A DNA stretch of 64,000 bases from Clostridia bacterium (GCA_910576205.1 CAJTHL010000004.1:124001-188000), one strand, 5' to 3'; positions 50,656 through 60,670 are shown, counted from the stretch's first letter. A program made the numbers and translations. The notes: generated from the sequence alone by a model not told the origin.

Positions 50656-51806
50656 CCGGCGTCTCCGTCCAGCAGCCTTTTCAGCGTTCCGGACACATGC
50701 AGAAAATCCGCGCATGCCTGGTAAGCATCCCCGGCCCCCTCAGACGCCTCACGTCTCTTTACCCCCCGGATCAATACATTCTTTGGCGTGTGAGCCATGT
50801 CAATAAATTCAAGAATCTGCGTGTCATACCCCTGTCTGGTCAGAAGCTCGGCCCTTAGGCCGTCCGTGACCAGCGCCGCCATGCGCTCCTTTAAAAGGCC
50901 ATACCTGAGAATGGGGCTTAAAATCCCGCTCTGTATCTGCCCATTCAGCTCATGCTGACAGCAGGGCACTGACAGAATCACCCTGGCTCCCCATTTTACC
51001 GCCTTGTACAGCGCATAGTCTGTGGCCGTATCGCAGGCGTGGAGCGTCACCACCATATCTACCCGGCTGACGCCCTCGTAGTCCGCAATATCCCCCAGAA
51101 CAAAATCCAGCTTCCCATAACCGTATTTCCTGCTAAGGCGATTGCAGCGCTCAATCACATCCTCTTTTAAATCCAGGCCGGTAATACGCACATCCCGCCC
51201 CTGGCGGACCTTCAGATACTCATATATGGCAAAGGTCAGATAGGATTTGCCGCATCCGAAATCCACTATGGCGATCTCCCTGTCGGTGGGAAGCTCTGGC
51301 AGGACATCCTCGATAAATTCCAGGAAACGGTTGATCTGCCGGAATTTATCGTATCTGGCGTGAACCACCTTCCCCTCCTGGGTCATAACGCCCAGATCTA
51401 CCAGGAACGGCACCGGCCTTCCCTCTTCCAGAATATACCGCTTCTTCCTATTATGCTCCAATTCTGCCTGCTTTACACAGGCAGGCTGCTGTTTTGTCTT
51501 TAAAGTTACCTTTCCCTTTTTGCTCACCAGGGCCGTAGCAGACACTGTCCTGCTTTCCAGCTGTAACTGTTTGAAGGAAGCCTGCATCCAGTCCAGAATC
51601 CGGGTAATCAGCTCGTCCTTTTTCCAGTTCTCATGGAATACCTTGGGACCGATGGTCTGCTGGGTCTGGAAATACAGCTGTTCCCGCAAAAGGACAGGGC
51701 GGATCTTTATTTTCGTGGCCTCCTGACCGCTGCGGGGGCTGCTTATCATAATCTGGGTCAGCCCTTTGTCCAGCTGGGTCTCCAGTAGTTGTCTCAATTC
51801 TTCCAT
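50595..51806 (-). CDS. class I SAM-dependent methyltransferase
   Basis: 403 residues from the ATG at 51806. An N-terminal region of about 120 residues precedes a Rossmann methyltransferase with motif I IVDFGCGKSYLTFA near residue 200, acidic GLDLKEDV, and a PCCQHEL motif. A KQPACVKQAELEHNRKKRYIL stretch links the parts. This layout suits nucleic-acid methyltransferases of the Methyltransf_32 type, but the target is unknown. It lies 93 bp after the TPM gene with only a weak TATACT nearby, so read-through is possible. Confidence 0.8.
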   Translation of the reverse strand: MEELRQLLETQLDKGLTQIMISSPRSGQEATKIKIRPVLLREQLYFQTQQTIGPKVFHENWKKDELITRILDWMQASFKQLQLESRTVSATALVSKKGKVTLKTKQQPACVKQAELEHNRKKRYILEEGRPVPFLVDLGVMTQEGKVVHARYDKFRQINRFLEFIEDVLPELPTDREIAIVDFGCGKSYLTFAIYEYLKVRQGRDVRITGLDLKEDVIERCNRLSRKYGYGKLDFVLGDIADYEGVSRVDMVVTLHACDTATDYALYKAVKWGARVILSVPCCQHELNGQIQSGILSPILRYGLLKERMAALVTDGLRAELLTRQGYDTQILEFIDMAHTPKNVLIRGVKRREASEGAGDAYQACADFLHVSGTLKRLLDGDAGCGTGKQHHGCGTKMEDKPG

Positions 51807-51899
51807 ATAATAAAGTCCCTCTCTTCCTGCCCACAAGTATAACACTTTGGGGGAAATCCTGCCAGTGTTATTTCAAAGAGGTTTGCGGATACTTCTTCC

Positions 51900-52748
51900 T
51901 CAGAACCTGTGGCCGCCTCCGCCTCCGCTTCTTCCGCCTCCGCCACTGCTTCCTCCGCTGCTTCCGCCCCCTCCGCTGCTGCTGGAAACCGGGTCGTAAT
52001 ACTTTGTCTGATGGGTCTTTACCGCCCGCAGATCATAGTAGGCAAACCTTCGGTGTATGTTTTCCAGAAGCACATCCGCTCCCGGTTTTTTTAGCTTTGT
52101 AAAAGAGATGACCAGTCCGAAATTGGCCAGGAGCGCCAGGATCATGGCCAGCAGTCCGTTGCTGATATATTTCATGGGCTGGGCAATTTTCGCGCCGTCC
52201 AGCAGGGCATAGATCTGCCAGAAGGCCTCCCTGGCACATCCGTAATAGTCCGCCTCCGACGCATAGCGGTATACATTGTCCGTCACCGTGTTGGCGTAGG
52301 CCGTGGTAACCACCTTATAAATGGCGCCGTCACTGTGAATCCAGATCATGCGGTTATCCATATCGATGACAAATACTGTGCCGCTGTCCGTGCCAAACCG
52401 GTCTGTATAATAATTTCTGGCAAACCGCTCCGTAGAGCGGCTGTTTTCCCCGGTGGTTACAAACGCCGCGTTTCCATAGGCCGTAATCTCCTCCATAGCC
52501 TGGGACAGCTCCCGGCGCTCCGCCTCCGTGAGAAGCTCTGCCTCATCCTCCACATAGACCTGGTAGCCTGTGTCCGGATTTGTGTAGACCGCCTCCGCCA
52601 TCTGCCCTTCCTGTCCTGTCCATTCCCGCGCCTGGCACTCAAGGCTCCCCATAAGCAGGATTCCTGCGCAGAATACCGCTATCCCCCACAAAACCCGGAA
52701 GGCCGCAAGCCGCCCTGTCCGTTGTGTCCCTTTCACGATTCTGTCCAT
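51900..52748 (-). CDS. TPM-domain (YgcG/Psb32-like) membrane protein
   Basis: 282 residues from the ATG at 52748 (AAGGAG upstream). A signal or anchor helix (about 14-35) is followed by a TPM domain (YQVYVEDEAELLTEAERREL, then TVFVIDMDNRMIWIHSDG), a second membrane helix near 205-225 and a Gly/Ser-rich tail ending in a His-Arg-Phe. TPM proteins are linked to membrane or photosystem repair in other groups; the bacterial role is unclear. It follows the zinc-ribbon membrane protein by 25 bp, a recurrent pairing. Confidence 0.85.
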   Translation of the reverse strand: MDRIVKGTQRTGRLAAFRVLWGIAVFCAGILLMGSLECQAREWTGQEGQMAEAVYTNPDTGYQVYVEDEAELLTEAERRELSQAMEEITAYGNAAFVTTGENSRSTERFARNYYTDRFGTDSGTVFVIDMDNRMIWIHSDGAIYKVVTTAYANTVTDNVYRYASEADYYGCAREAFWQIYALLDGAKIAQPMKYISNGLLAMILALLANFGLVISFTKLKKPGADVLLENIHRRFAYYDLRAVKTHQTKYYDPVSSSSGGGGSSGGSSGGGGRSGGGGGHRF

Positions 52749-52773
52749 GGATCGTTTCTCCTTGTCCGCCGTT

Positions 52774-54447
52774 CTATTCACCCTCGTCACCTCCCCTCCT
52801 GTTTAATTGGGGCAGCTTCCGTGTGGTCAGCAGATTATGCTGCCTGATAATATCCATGATTGCCCAGAGCACTGTTCCCATACAGGCAAACGCTCCTATG
52901 TAATAGTAAATATCCGAAACCGGATTTATCAGCCAGATAAGCAGCGCAGCCATAATCCCCGCAAATGGTTTGCAAAGAACAGGCAGCTTTTTCCTGAAAT
53001 GCCCGCCTCCAAAGGCTTTTTGTGGAGACTTCTGACCCTGGCGGTTACCCCGCAGGGAAGCTACGCGCCACAGGATACCCCCTACAAGCAGGAGAGGAAC
53101 TGCGACACCAGACACGATGCGGACGTTTCTCATTCCCCCTCCTGTCAAACTGTCCAGCAAATATAAAAAGCTGTAAAAGAATGTCAGAAGCACGTAGATC
53201 AGAAGCACAATGACAATTATTTTTCCGTTTCCTCTGCTTCCCGTTTTCCGGACAGGCACCTTTTCTCCCCAGGAGGGCTGCTTTATTCCGGCCGCCGGCT
53301 TTTGGGAGGCCTTCCCTTTGTCGTCCTCCCCGGACTCTCTGGCCAGAATATGGGAAAGCTGTCCATTGGAAATAAGAATGCAGGCAAATGCCAGCAGTGC
53401 GGCAATCAGGAGAATTTTCCCGGGGGTGATGGTAAAAAAGACATTCAGCAGGAAAAACAGAGGTATCGCCAGCAGCAAAGACCCGGTAAGATACCGTTTC
53501 CTGTCCACAGGAAGATCTGCGGCGGCTTTTCCGGTCTGGCCGTTTACCACCGCATAGCTGACCCGGTCCCCATTCCGGTAAGATAAAAACCAGACCGGAA
53601 GCATGGCAAGCTCTGCCTTTCTGCCGGAAGGCCGCAGTACATTCTGAAGGATCTGCCTGTCGCCTCCCCGTCCCACCTGGTATTTCCTGCACAGGGAATT
53701 CCGGGAAAGACACCGGACTGCGTCCTGGATAACCACTTCCTCCGCATCTGGCAGATAAACATATTTTTCCACATCGCTGGTATCCGCGTAAAACCCGCTT
53801 AGGAACGATGGCGTAAAGGCCTTTCCCTGTCTCAGATCAAAGGGCGCTATGGCATTGCTCAGACTGTCGGAAAAGGTGGCTGACGCGTCGTAGGCCAGGC
53901 CCCTGTAATCCTCCTCCACTGCGCAGTCCAGCCTGTAGTGGTCTGTAATCACATAGTCGCCCCGCCGGTAGTTCTTTTTTCCTGTAAATGTAATGGGCTC
54001 TCTTTTTTCAAAGGAATACACCCAGTAGGGCATGTAAATCCCTCTGAATTTTTCAATCAGGGCCTCATCCTTTAAGGCCTTTGGGGCAAAAATGGCCCGG
54101 CGCAGCATTTTCCCATAGGCGGCCCTGCAATCCTCCCTTGTCCTGGTAAAGGGAATGATATATCCTGGACGCCGTTCCCTGCTGATACGGCTGTCCAGTA
54201 TGGTGGATGCGCCGCAGAAACTACAGAAGGTCACCGCCGTGGTGTCCTCGCTGAGGATCTCCCCTCCGCACTGGGGACAGGTAAACACCGTCACTTCATA
54301 TTCTTCCGATAAAGGTTCCGCCTCCTGCGCATCCCTTTTCTTCTCGTATCCGTAGGGATCCACCCGGGTGCCGCAGTATTCGCAAAACAACTGCTGCCGG
54401 GAAATGTCAAATTTCAGATTCCCGGCGCAATTCGGGCATTCGTACAT
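52774..54447 (-). CDS. double zinc-ribbon membrane protein
   Basis: 557 residues. Two N-terminal zinc ribbons, CPNC...CEYC (4-25) and CPQC...CSFC (57-78), are followed by a conserved domain with IYMPYWVYSFEKRE, then membrane helices near 320-360, 425-450, 460-480 and 495-530 and a basic cytoplasmic linker between. The type is common in Firmicutes next to TPM genes. The zinc ribbons suggest binding to a protein or nucleic acid partner; no enzymatic motif is present. It starts the unit TPM-methyltransferase-855-residue protein. Confidence 0.8.
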   Translation of the reverse strand: MYECPNCAGNLKFDISRQQLFCEYCGTRVDPYGYEKKRDAQEAEPLSEEYEVTVFTCPQCGGEILSEDTTAVTFCSFCGASTILDSRISRERRPGYIIPFTRTREDCRAAYGKMLRRAIFAPKALKDEALIEKFRGIYMPYWVYSFEKREPITFTGKKNYRRGDYVITDHYRLDCAVEEDYRGLAYDASATFSDSLSNAIAPFDLRQGKAFTPSFLSGFYADTSDVEKYVYLPDAEEVVIQDAVRCLSRNSLCRKYQVGRGGDRQILQNVLRPSGRKAELAMLPVWFLSYRNGDRVSYAVVNGQTGKAAADLPVDRKRYLTGSLLLAIPLFFLLNVFFTITPGKILLIAALLAFACILISNGQLSHILARESGEDDKGKASQKPAAGIKQPSWGEKVPVRKTGSRGNGKIIVIVLLIYVLLTFFYSFLYLLDSLTGGGMRNVRIVSGVAVPLLLVGGILWRVASLRGNRQGQKSPQKAFGGGHFRKKLPVLCKPFAGIMAALLIWLINPVSDIYYYIGAFACMGTVLWAIMDIIRQHNLLTTRKLPQLNRRGGDEGE

Positions 54448-54516
54448 GGTTCCACTCCTTTTTCTGATAGCTGGCGGATGGTTTTTTGCCAGTCTTTTAT
54501 CGTATATGTGGATTTT

Positions 54517-54525
54517 ATTATATCA
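54517..54525 (-). promoter_or_regulatory. extended -10 promoter before the zinc-ribbon gene
   Basis: Minus strand TGATATAAT, an extended -10 (TG-x-TATAAT) without a good -35, about 70 bp before the ATG at 54447. Confidence 0.45.
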
Positions 54526-54599
54526 TACTATGGCGGAAATAGGGAACGGTGTGGTTGCCATTCTTTATTTTTTTATAAGTTAAATTACATCTTTCCTGT

Positions 54600-54636
54600 A
54601 AAAAGGAAAGACGGCCATCTTCCCGACCGTCTTTCC
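54600..54636 (-). terminator. terminator after the HEMHH protein gene
   Basis: GGAAAGACGG pairs with CCGTCTTTCC around a 12-nt loop, followed on the minus strand by TTTTTACAGG. Confidence 0.8.
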
Positions 54637-54669
54637 ACATATTGGGCGGTTCTTATTACCCCGCCGTTT

Positions 54670-55092
54670 TCAGTAAATCCAGTTACACCGCCTGTCTTTT
54701 CTTCTGCAGCGCCTGTGATGCATCTCATGGAGCAGCATTACGGTGATAAGATCTTTCACCCACTCCTGCCCGGAGTCCACGCTCTGCATCATCATGTCAT
54801 TTTCCAGATTCCGCTTATCTACTTGATCGTAAATCCGGGTACAGATCCGGCGGATCTGCAGGCGATCCGGAAATTCATCAAACATAAAACTGCCATCGTA
54901 CTCCATCCTGTCGCACTCTTCCTCTACCAGTGGTTGAATCTGTCTAGCCAGGACTGGATACAGCTCCTGCATACGCCTTTGATCTTTCTCTTTTTCATCC
55001 TCCCATGAACACACAGGGCAAAAAGGGTAGACCGGATACGTGTTTGCAGATGGAAAGGCCCCCCGCATATATTTCTCATAATAGGGATTCAT
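54670..55092 (-). CDS. small protein of unknown function with an HEMHH motif
   Basis: 140 residues. The N-terminal part is aromatic and proline-rich (PVYPFCPVC with a CPxC), the middle is acidic and helical, and the end has LLHEMHHRRCRRKDRRC. HEMHH fits the zinc metallopeptidase pattern HExxH, but the motif lies about 16 residues from the C-terminus and no third ligand is evident, so protease activity is doubtful. AAGGAG precedes the ATG and a terminator follows. I do not recognise the family; similar short proteins occur near sporulation genes in Clostridia, though that link is only an impression. Confidence 0.65.
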   Translation of the reverse strand: MNPYYEKYMRGAFPSANTYPVYPFCPVCSWEDEKEKDQRRMQELYPVLARQIQPLVEEECDRMEYDGSFMFDEFPDRLQIRRICTRIYDQVDKRNLENDMMMQSVDSGQEWVKDLITVMLLHEMHHRRCRRKDRRCNWIY

Positions 55093-55143
55093 AAAAATCT
55101 CCTTTTTATTTACTATATGCGAAGGGATTTCCCTGGTTCCTGC

Positions 55144-56184
55144 TCAATATACGGAAATCATCTCTCCGGTCCGGTTGGATTTTTCCGCGGCAAAGATCAC
55201 CTGCATGGCCTTCATGGCTTCCTCCCCGTCTATGGGAGGCACGGTATCCTTAAGAATACTGTCCACAAACGCGGCGATTACTCCGGAGTCAAACCATTTG
55301 CCTTCGGCCTTTTCCTCATTTTTTCCTACGGTTCCAAGCTCCAGCCGTTCTACGGAGCCATTCTTTTTCTCCACGATCAGCGCATACCTGGGATCCGCGT
55401 AACAGCGGATTACCCCTTCGCTTCCCTGGATAACCGTGGAATTGATTTCCTCCCCATACTGGGTCCAGCTCACATGCATGGTTCCTGTAATGCCGCTGGC
55501 TGTCTGGTAAAGGCAGAACGCGTTATCCTCCACGGCAATAAGGCTTCCATCCGGGTATTTTTTGTCCCTGGTGGCAAACATGGCCCCCACCTTCACAATG
55601 GGCTCTCCCAGAAGGTAGTGAAGCAAATCTGTCTTGTGGACGCCGATATCCGCCATGGCTCCAAAGGCCGCGCTCTTTTTATCAAAGAACCAGGGATTTT
55701 CCTGGCCTGCCCAGGCCTCCGGCCCCCCATGTCCGTACACGGTGTCAAAGGATAAAATCTGTCCGATCTCCCCTGCCGCGATTCTCCTCCTGGCCTCCAC
55801 ATGGGCCGGGGCAAACCGCTGGTTCTGGGCAATCATCAGCTTCTTATTATTTTTCTTTGCGGCGTCCACCATGGCCTGGCATTCCTCCAGGGTGACAGCC
55901 ATAGGCTTCTCACAGAGCACATGGATGCCCCGCTCCAGGGCCTTGATGGTAATGGATGCATGCAGCGCATTGGTGACGCACACACTGACCGCGTCCAGCC
56001 CGCTGTCCAGAAACGCTTCCAGGTCCGTATAACCCTTTCCCCCGTACTGCGCCGCCATTTTCTCAGCTTTCCCTGGGGTCACGGAATAAAACGCCGTCAA
56101 TTCACAGTTCTTGTTTTCCGCAAATTCCGGAATATGCCGTACCTGGGCAATGGTTCCACAGCCGATTACACCAACTCTCAACAT
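55144..56184 (-). CDS. Gfo/Idh/MocA family oxidoreductase
   Basis: 346 residues. The N-terminal Rossmann motif GVIGCGTIAQ (5-14) binds NAD(P); CEKPMAVTLEE near 92-102 carries the conserved Lys of the EKP motif; a C-terminal alpha/beta dimerisation domain follows with GTMHVSWTQYGEE. These enzymes oxidise or reduce sugars, inositols and related polyols. It is alone in its transcript: a terminator precedes it and it ends 51 bp before the HEMHH gene. Substrate unknown. Confidence 0.92.
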   Translation of the reverse strand: MLRVGVIGCGTIAQVRHIPEFAENKNCELTAFYSVTPGKAEKMAAQYGGKGYTDLEAFLDSGLDAVSVCVTNALHASITIKALERGIHVLCEKPMAVTLEECQAMVDAAKKNNKKLMIAQNQRFAPAHVEARRRIAAGEIGQILSFDTVYGHGGPEAWAGQENPWFFDKKSAAFGAMADIGVHKTDLLHYLLGEPIVKVGAMFATRDKKYPDGSLIAVEDNAFCLYQTASGITGTMHVSWTQYGEEINSTVIQGSEGVIRCYADPRYALIVEKKNGSVERLELGTVGKNEEKAEGKWFDSGVIAAFVDSILKDTVPPIDGEEAMKAMQVIFAAEKSNRTGEMISVY

Positions 56185-56217
56185 CGTATGTTCTCCCTTT
56201 CTATTTCTGATTCTACA

Positions 56218-56257
56218 TAAAAGGCCGGGACAGCTCTTACCTGTCTGCCCCAGCCTT
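56218..56257 (-). terminator. terminator after the chemoreceptor gene
   Basis: AAGGC-x-GGGGCAG pairs with CTGTCCC-GGCCTT (one bulge), followed on the minus strand by TTTTATG. Confidence 0.7.
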
Positions 56258-56272
56258 CTATACGCTTTAATG

Positions 56273-57943
56273 TTAATCGGAAATCATAACACCCGTATTT
56301 TTCAAATGGAATTTCCTCGTCTGCGCCTGGAGAAGCTGTACCTGCTTGAACAGCTCCGCGCTCACGGCCGCAGATTCTTCGCTGCTGGCAGAGTTTGTCT
56401 GCACAACAGAAGAAATCTGTCCGATTCCGTCTGTAACCTGGGCAATGGTAGACGCCTCTCTGTGTACCGCATCCGCAATGTCTCCAATGGCATGGTTGGA
56501 TTGCAGCACCAGATCCAGGGTCTTTTTCAGTGTATCCGAAACCTCTCCCACAATCCTGCTGCCCCGCTCTGCCGCCTGAACGGAATTTTCAATCAGCCCC
56601 TTTGTTGCAAGAGCCGCTTCGTTGGACTGGGTTGCCAGACTCCGCACCTCGCTGGAAACCACGGCAAAACCTTTCCCTGCCGCTCCGGCCCGGGCTGCCT
56701 CCACCGCTGCGTTCAGCGCCAGAATATTTGTCTGGAATGCAATATCCTCAATGGTCTTAATAATCTTTCCGATCTGCTGGGACGCCTCTGTGATATCTCC
56801 CATGGCTGCAACCATCTCTTCCATCTGCTGGCTGCTGACATTGACCTGCTCCCCGGCCAGCTTCGCGTTTTCCTGGGCGCCTGCCGCCGCCTCCACATTC
56901 TGCTTTGCGCTTCTGGACAGCTCATCCAGCGTGGCATACAGCTCCTGCACTGCGCTGGCCTGCTCGGTAGCTCCCTGGGCCAGGGACTGGGCGCCGCCGG
57001 AAAGCTGCTCCGCGCTTCCGGAAACCTTGCCCTCCGCCTGGTTGATTAAAGCGAACGCCGTGGATATATTTGAGGTGAAACTGTTTATCGCCTCCTCAAT
57101 GGTACGGAAATCTCCGATATAGGCTGCCGAGGTCTGGACATCAAACTCTCCCTTGGACAGCTGGCCCATGATCCGGTTGATATCCTCCACGTATTCCCGG
57201 ATCCGCTTTAAGGACTTCTCCAGGGTATTTGCCAGGTCACCCATCTCATTATTTTCATTGTAATTCAGATCCAGCTCCAGCCAGCCATCCTGAAGGGGCT
57301 CGCTCTTCTGTGTAATATACAGAATGGGTTTGACCACCTTGCCCAGCACATAAACCACCAGACTGATAAGGCAGAGCAAAGCCAGGGCAAGCCCTACGAT
57401 GGAGGTGACATGCATGACGGAAACCGTATTGTTCATACTTTTCTGGCTTTCCTCATTGAGCTCGCTTCCTCTCTCCACCACCTGGTCCAGCATTCCTACC
57501 AGGGTTGCCAGATTGGTCTGGATGGTATTCTGGTAATATTCCTGTGCCTGCTCCGGACTGGTTTTCAGCATATCCAGTACATAAGTTGCAGATTCATGCA
57601 ATTCTTTATGTAAAGGCTCCATTTCCGAACGCAGGGACAGTACGGTAGTATCCTCCGTGCCCGCTTCTCCGTAAAGCCACTGGCCAAGCACACAGGTTGT
57701 CGGGTCTATACTGCCTGTAAACTCTGTGCCCGCATACAGTGCATTGCTCAGATTGCCGGACCATTTGTAATGGGCCGTTTCTGCCTTCTGGGCCCTGTCA
57801 AGCAAGGCGCTTGCGTTTTGTTCTTTTTCCTGGGTTCTGTCTACACGGATGATGTTCACTGTTATCATAACGCTGAACAGAAGTACGGAGACCAGTGCCG
57901 CTGCAACACGGATCCCCACCATTTTTTTGATGCTTTTGCGCAT
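56273..57943 (-). CDS. methyl-accepting chemotaxis protein with a CZB-like extracytoplasmic domain
   Basis: 556 residues. Membrane helices at about 12-32 and 180-202 flank an external sensor. In it H58 (HYKW), C84 (CVLGQWLYG), H112 and H116 (PLHKELH) reproduce the three-His/one-Cys pattern of the chemoreceptor zinc-binding CZB domain, which in most receptors is cytoplasmic. A HAMP-like linker and a long helical signalling domain follow with the conserved hairpin tip, [23 protein letters not shown]. It should relay the signal to CheA/CheW; no other chemotaxis gene is in the window. Confidence 0.88.
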   Translation of the reverse strand: MRKSIKKMVGIRVAAALVSVLLFSVMITVNIIRVDRTQEKEQNASALLDRAQKAETAHYKWSGNLSNALYAGTEFTGSIDPTTCVLGQWLYGEAGTEDTTVLSLRSEMEPLHKELHESATYVLDMLKTSPEQAQEYYQNTIQTNLATLVGMLDQVVERGSELNEESQKSMNNTVSVMHVTSIVGLALALLCLISLVVYVLGKVVKPILYITQKSEPLQDGWLELDLNYNENNEMGDLANTLEKSLKRIREYVEDINRIMGQLSKGEFDVQTSAAYIGDFRTIEEAINSFTSNISTAFALINQAEGKVSGSAEQLSGGAQSLAQGATEQASAVQELYATLDELSRSAKQNVEAAAGAQENAKLAGEQVNVSSQQMEEMVAAMGDITEASQQIGKIIKTIEDIAFQTNILALNAAVEAARAGAAGKGFAVVSSEVRSLATQSNEAALATKGLIENSVQAAERGSRIVGEVSDTLKKTLDLVLQSNHAIGDIADAVHREASTIAQVTDGIGQISSVVQTNSASSEESAAVSAELFKQVQLLQAQTRKFHLKNTGVMISD

Positions 57944-58035
57944 GAGTGAATACCTTCTTTCTCTTATTTTCAGTCCTATACTTCAGAGTATGCCCGCATT
58001 TTCTCATTGGAACAATTCTGAATGGTATTAGTTTT

Positions 58036-58065
58036 AGTATAACATACCCCTCTAAGCTTTTTCAA
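58036..58065 (-). promoter_or_regulatory. promoter of the chemoreceptor gene
   Basis: Minus strand: -35 TTGAAA (58065-58060), 18 bp spacer, -10 TATACT (58041-58036). The leader is about 90 nt. Confidence 0.7.
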
Positions 58066-58124
58066 CAACTTCTTGCATTTCCCTTTGCTGTTTATTCTTC
58101 CATCCCGCCCTGCCCTCTCATTGG

Positions 58125-58171
58125 AAAAAGGCATAGCATCTGCCCGGTTCCCGCATCTGCTATGCCTTTTT
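58125..58171. terminator. terminator of the glycyl radical enzyme gene
   Basis: AAAAAGGCATAGCA pairs perfectly with TGCTATGCCTTTTT around a 19-nt loop. Confidence 0.85.
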
Positions 58172-58192
58172 ACTCATTGATTTGTTTCTGAT

Positions 58193-60598
58193 TTATAAAG
58201 TCTGCTCCGTCCGCGCAATAATATCATCCTGGGTCTGGCGTGACAGCACATTGAAGAAAGCGCTGTAGCCCGCCACCCGCACGATCAGATCCCGGTGCTT
58301 CTCCGGGTGGATCTGGGCGTCCAGCATAGTCTCCCGGGACACTACATTGTACTGGACATGATAGCCGTGCAGCCGGTTAAAGAAGGTCCTAAGCAAAGCA
58401 ATCAGTTTCCTCTTATTCTCTTCCTTAGCCATCAGCTGTGGCGTCACCTTCTGATTCAGCAGCACGCCGCCGGTGATTTCCTTTGTGTCCAGCTTGGATA
58501 CGGTCTTAAACACTGCCGTTGGGCCGCATTTATCCATGGAATGACTGGGGGAGCAGCCCTCTGCCAGGGGTTCTCCCGCATGACGTCCGTCCGGGGTGGC
58601 CAGAGTGCCTCTTCCCTGCCCCACATTGGCCGAGATGGAGGAGGTGCCTGCATAGCGGATGCCTCCGATGGGGCCCCTTCCGAAACGGGTGTTGGGATAA
58701 TTCTTAATCTCTTCAATATAGGTGTCATAGGCGTCCACCACAAGCCGGTCTACATAGTCGTCGTCGTTGCCGTACTTGGGAGCCTCATTTATCAGCATCT
58801 GGCGGATGCGCTCTCCCTCTTCCCCGGCAAAATCCGACATGACAGCCTCCCAGAGCTGGGCGGTGGTCATTTTCTTCTCATCGAACACTAGTTTCTTGAT
58901 GGCAGCCATGGAGTCCGCCAGGTTGGCGATTCCCACCTGAAGCCCACTGATAAAGTCGTAGATAGCGCCGCCCTCCTTTAAGGTAAGGCCTCTTCCGATG
59001 CAGTCCTCGCACAGGGAGGAGCAGAGCACGTCGGGAACATCTTCTTCCAATACCATATCACAGGCATTCTCAATGATAACGCTCTGGCGGGTAAATTCTT
59101 TAATGATTTTATCCCAGGCTTCCTTTACCTGCTCATAAGTGGTCATCTCTTTAAAATGTCCCACGCCCTCCATAAGCTTTGTGCCCGAAGCCGGGTCCAC
59201 GCCGTCGTTAAGTGCGATTAAGAAGGACTTGGGGAAGTTTAAGAAGCTCATACCCGTACAGCGATAGCCCCATTTTCCCGGGACAGCCGTCTCCACACAG
59301 CCGATGGCGCTGTAATTGTAAGCGTCCTCCTCCTTTACTCCTCTGGCAATAAAGGACGGAATAATAATTTCGTCGTTGTTGAAGGCCGGCATACCAAAGC
59401 CAAGCTTCACCACCTCAATGGCCTCGTTCATAAATTTATCATCCAGCCCCGCATGGTAACGTACCGTCAGGTTGGGCTGGGGAAGCCTGGTCTGGGCCAC
59501 GCTTCGAAGAATCATGTAGGTCAGCGGATTTACCGCGTCCTTTTTGTCCACGGTCTGGCCGCCCACCGTCACATTCTGGTACAGGGGAGAGCCTGCGCTG
59601 AACTGGGTGTGGCTCCAGCTGCGGATTTTGTTGATGGTAAAGGTTTTCAGCCACAGGTTGGTGAGAAGCTCACAGGCGCTCTCCTCTGTGATAATGCCAT
59701 TTTTCAGATCTGCCTCATAGTAAGGATACAGATACTGGTCCATACGCCCGTAGGAGAGGGAATGTCCGTTGGACTCTATCTGCAATACCAGATGCACCAG
59801 CCACATGGACTGCACAGCCTCCTGGAAGGATTCCGCCTTGTCATAGGGCACTTTGTTGAGAATCCGGGCCATCTCACGAAGCTCCGCGGCGCGCTCCGGC
59901 GCTGCTCCCTCTGCCTTTTCCAGGGCCAGGGCCCCATAACGGGCCGCAAAGTTCTTCACGGCACGGATGACAATCTTTATGGCTTCGTAGAAATAATATT
60001 TCTTTAAGTCTTTGTAGTTGGTCAGATCAAGCTTCGCCTCCGCCTCTATGGTACGGCGCTCAAACTCTTTAAGTCCTTTTCCCATAATCTCCCCATAGCT
60101 TACCGCAATGTGGGCATCCCCGGAGGTGATATTTCCCTCTGCCTTGATAATCCCCAGGTCATAGTAAACCTTGCTCTCCGGCGGAAGGGCGGCCAGGCCC
60201 TTATCCAGGGTTGTGTTGTGCTCCCAGAAGGGGTAAATGCTGCGAAGCGTTTCCTTTGTCTCCTCCGTAATGTAGAATACGTCCCCGTCCCGCTTCTCAA
60301 ACTCATCCAGCTCCCGGATTACCCAGTCCATGGCGTACTCCGGAAAAATGGGCGCGCTCCGGTTGCTGGACGCCTGGTTTCCTGCCAGCAGGGAATCGTC
60401 CTCTATGTAAATGGTCATATGCTCCAGAATATTTTCCAGCATATAAGCCCGCTTTAAGATTACCGGCTTATCTGCGTGGAGCTTATAGCTCTCTGTGGTC
60501 AGCACGGCACGCTCGGCGCATACCTGGGCTTTCGCGTCCAGAAGCTCCTCACGAAAATGCTGCATCCGGGGTGTAAGGGTTCCAAAATATTCTGCCAT
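58193..60598 (-). CDS. glycyl radical enzyme of the dehydratase/lyase branch, substrate unknown
   Basis: 801 residues. The thiyl-radical site is C434 in IGCVE, with general-base-type E436, and the glycyl radical site is RVAGYSAFF with G777, 25 residues from the C-terminus. The C-V-E arrangement belongs to dehydratases and C-X lyases (glycerol, propanediol, choline, hydroxyproline types) rather than pyruvate formate-lyase, which has two adjacent cysteines. Pocket residues such as SAGSPLYQN (334-342) and TAVPGKWGYRCTG (437-449) do not let me assign a known substrate. The start has AGGAGG and a near-ideal promoter; it is divergent from its probable activase. No microcompartment genes are visible. 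Confidence 0.92.
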   Translation of the reverse strand: MAEYFGTLTPRMQHFREELLDAKAQVCAERAVLTTESYKLHADKPVILKRAYMLENILEHMTIYIEDDSLLAGNQASSNRSAPIFPEYAMDWVIRELDEFEKRDGDVFYITEETKETLRSIYPFWEHNTTLDKGLAALPPESKVYYDLGIIKAEGNITSGDAHIAVSYGEIMGKGLKEFERRTIEAEAKLDLTNYKDLKKYYFYEAIKIVIRAVKNFAARYGALALEKAEGAAPERAAELREMARILNKVPYDKAESFQEAVQSMWLVHLVLQIESNGHSLSYGRMDQYLYPYYEADLKNGIITEESACELLTNLWLKTFTINKIRSWSHTQFSAGSPLYQNVTVGGQTVDKKDAVNPLTYMILRSVAQTRLPQPNLTVRYHAGLDDKFMNEAIEVVKLGFGMPAFNNDEIIIPSFIARGVKEEDAYNYSAIGCVETAVPGKWGYRCTGMSFLNFPKSFLIALNDGVDPASGTKLMEGVGHFKEMTTYEQVKEAWDKIIKEFTRQSVIIENACDMVLEEDVPDVLCSSLCEDCIGRGLTLKEGGAIYDFISGLQVGIANLADSMAAIKKLVFDEKKMTTAQLWEAVMSDFAGEEGERIRQMLINEAPKYGNDDDYVDRLVVDAYDTYIEEIKNYPNTRFGRGPIGGIRYAGTSSISANVGQGRGTLATPDGRHAGEPLAEGCSPSHSMDKCGPTAVFKTVSKLDTKEITGGVLLNQKVTPQLMAKEENKRKLIALLRTFFNRLHGYHVQYNVVSRETMLDAQIHPEKHRDLIVRVAGYSAFFNVLSRQTQDDIIARTEQTL

Positions 60599-60640
60599 AT
60601 CAATTTCCTCCTATTCAAAGTTCCGCATCTTTATGGTTTT

Positions 60641-60669
60641 ATTATACGAAAATTTTCTAAAGAAGTCAA
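60641..60669 (-). promoter_or_regulatory. promoter of the glycyl radical enzyme gene
   Basis: Minus strand: -35 TTGACT (60669-60664), 17 bp spacer, -10 TATAAT (60646-60641). Confidence 0.8.
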
Positions 60670-60670
60670 T

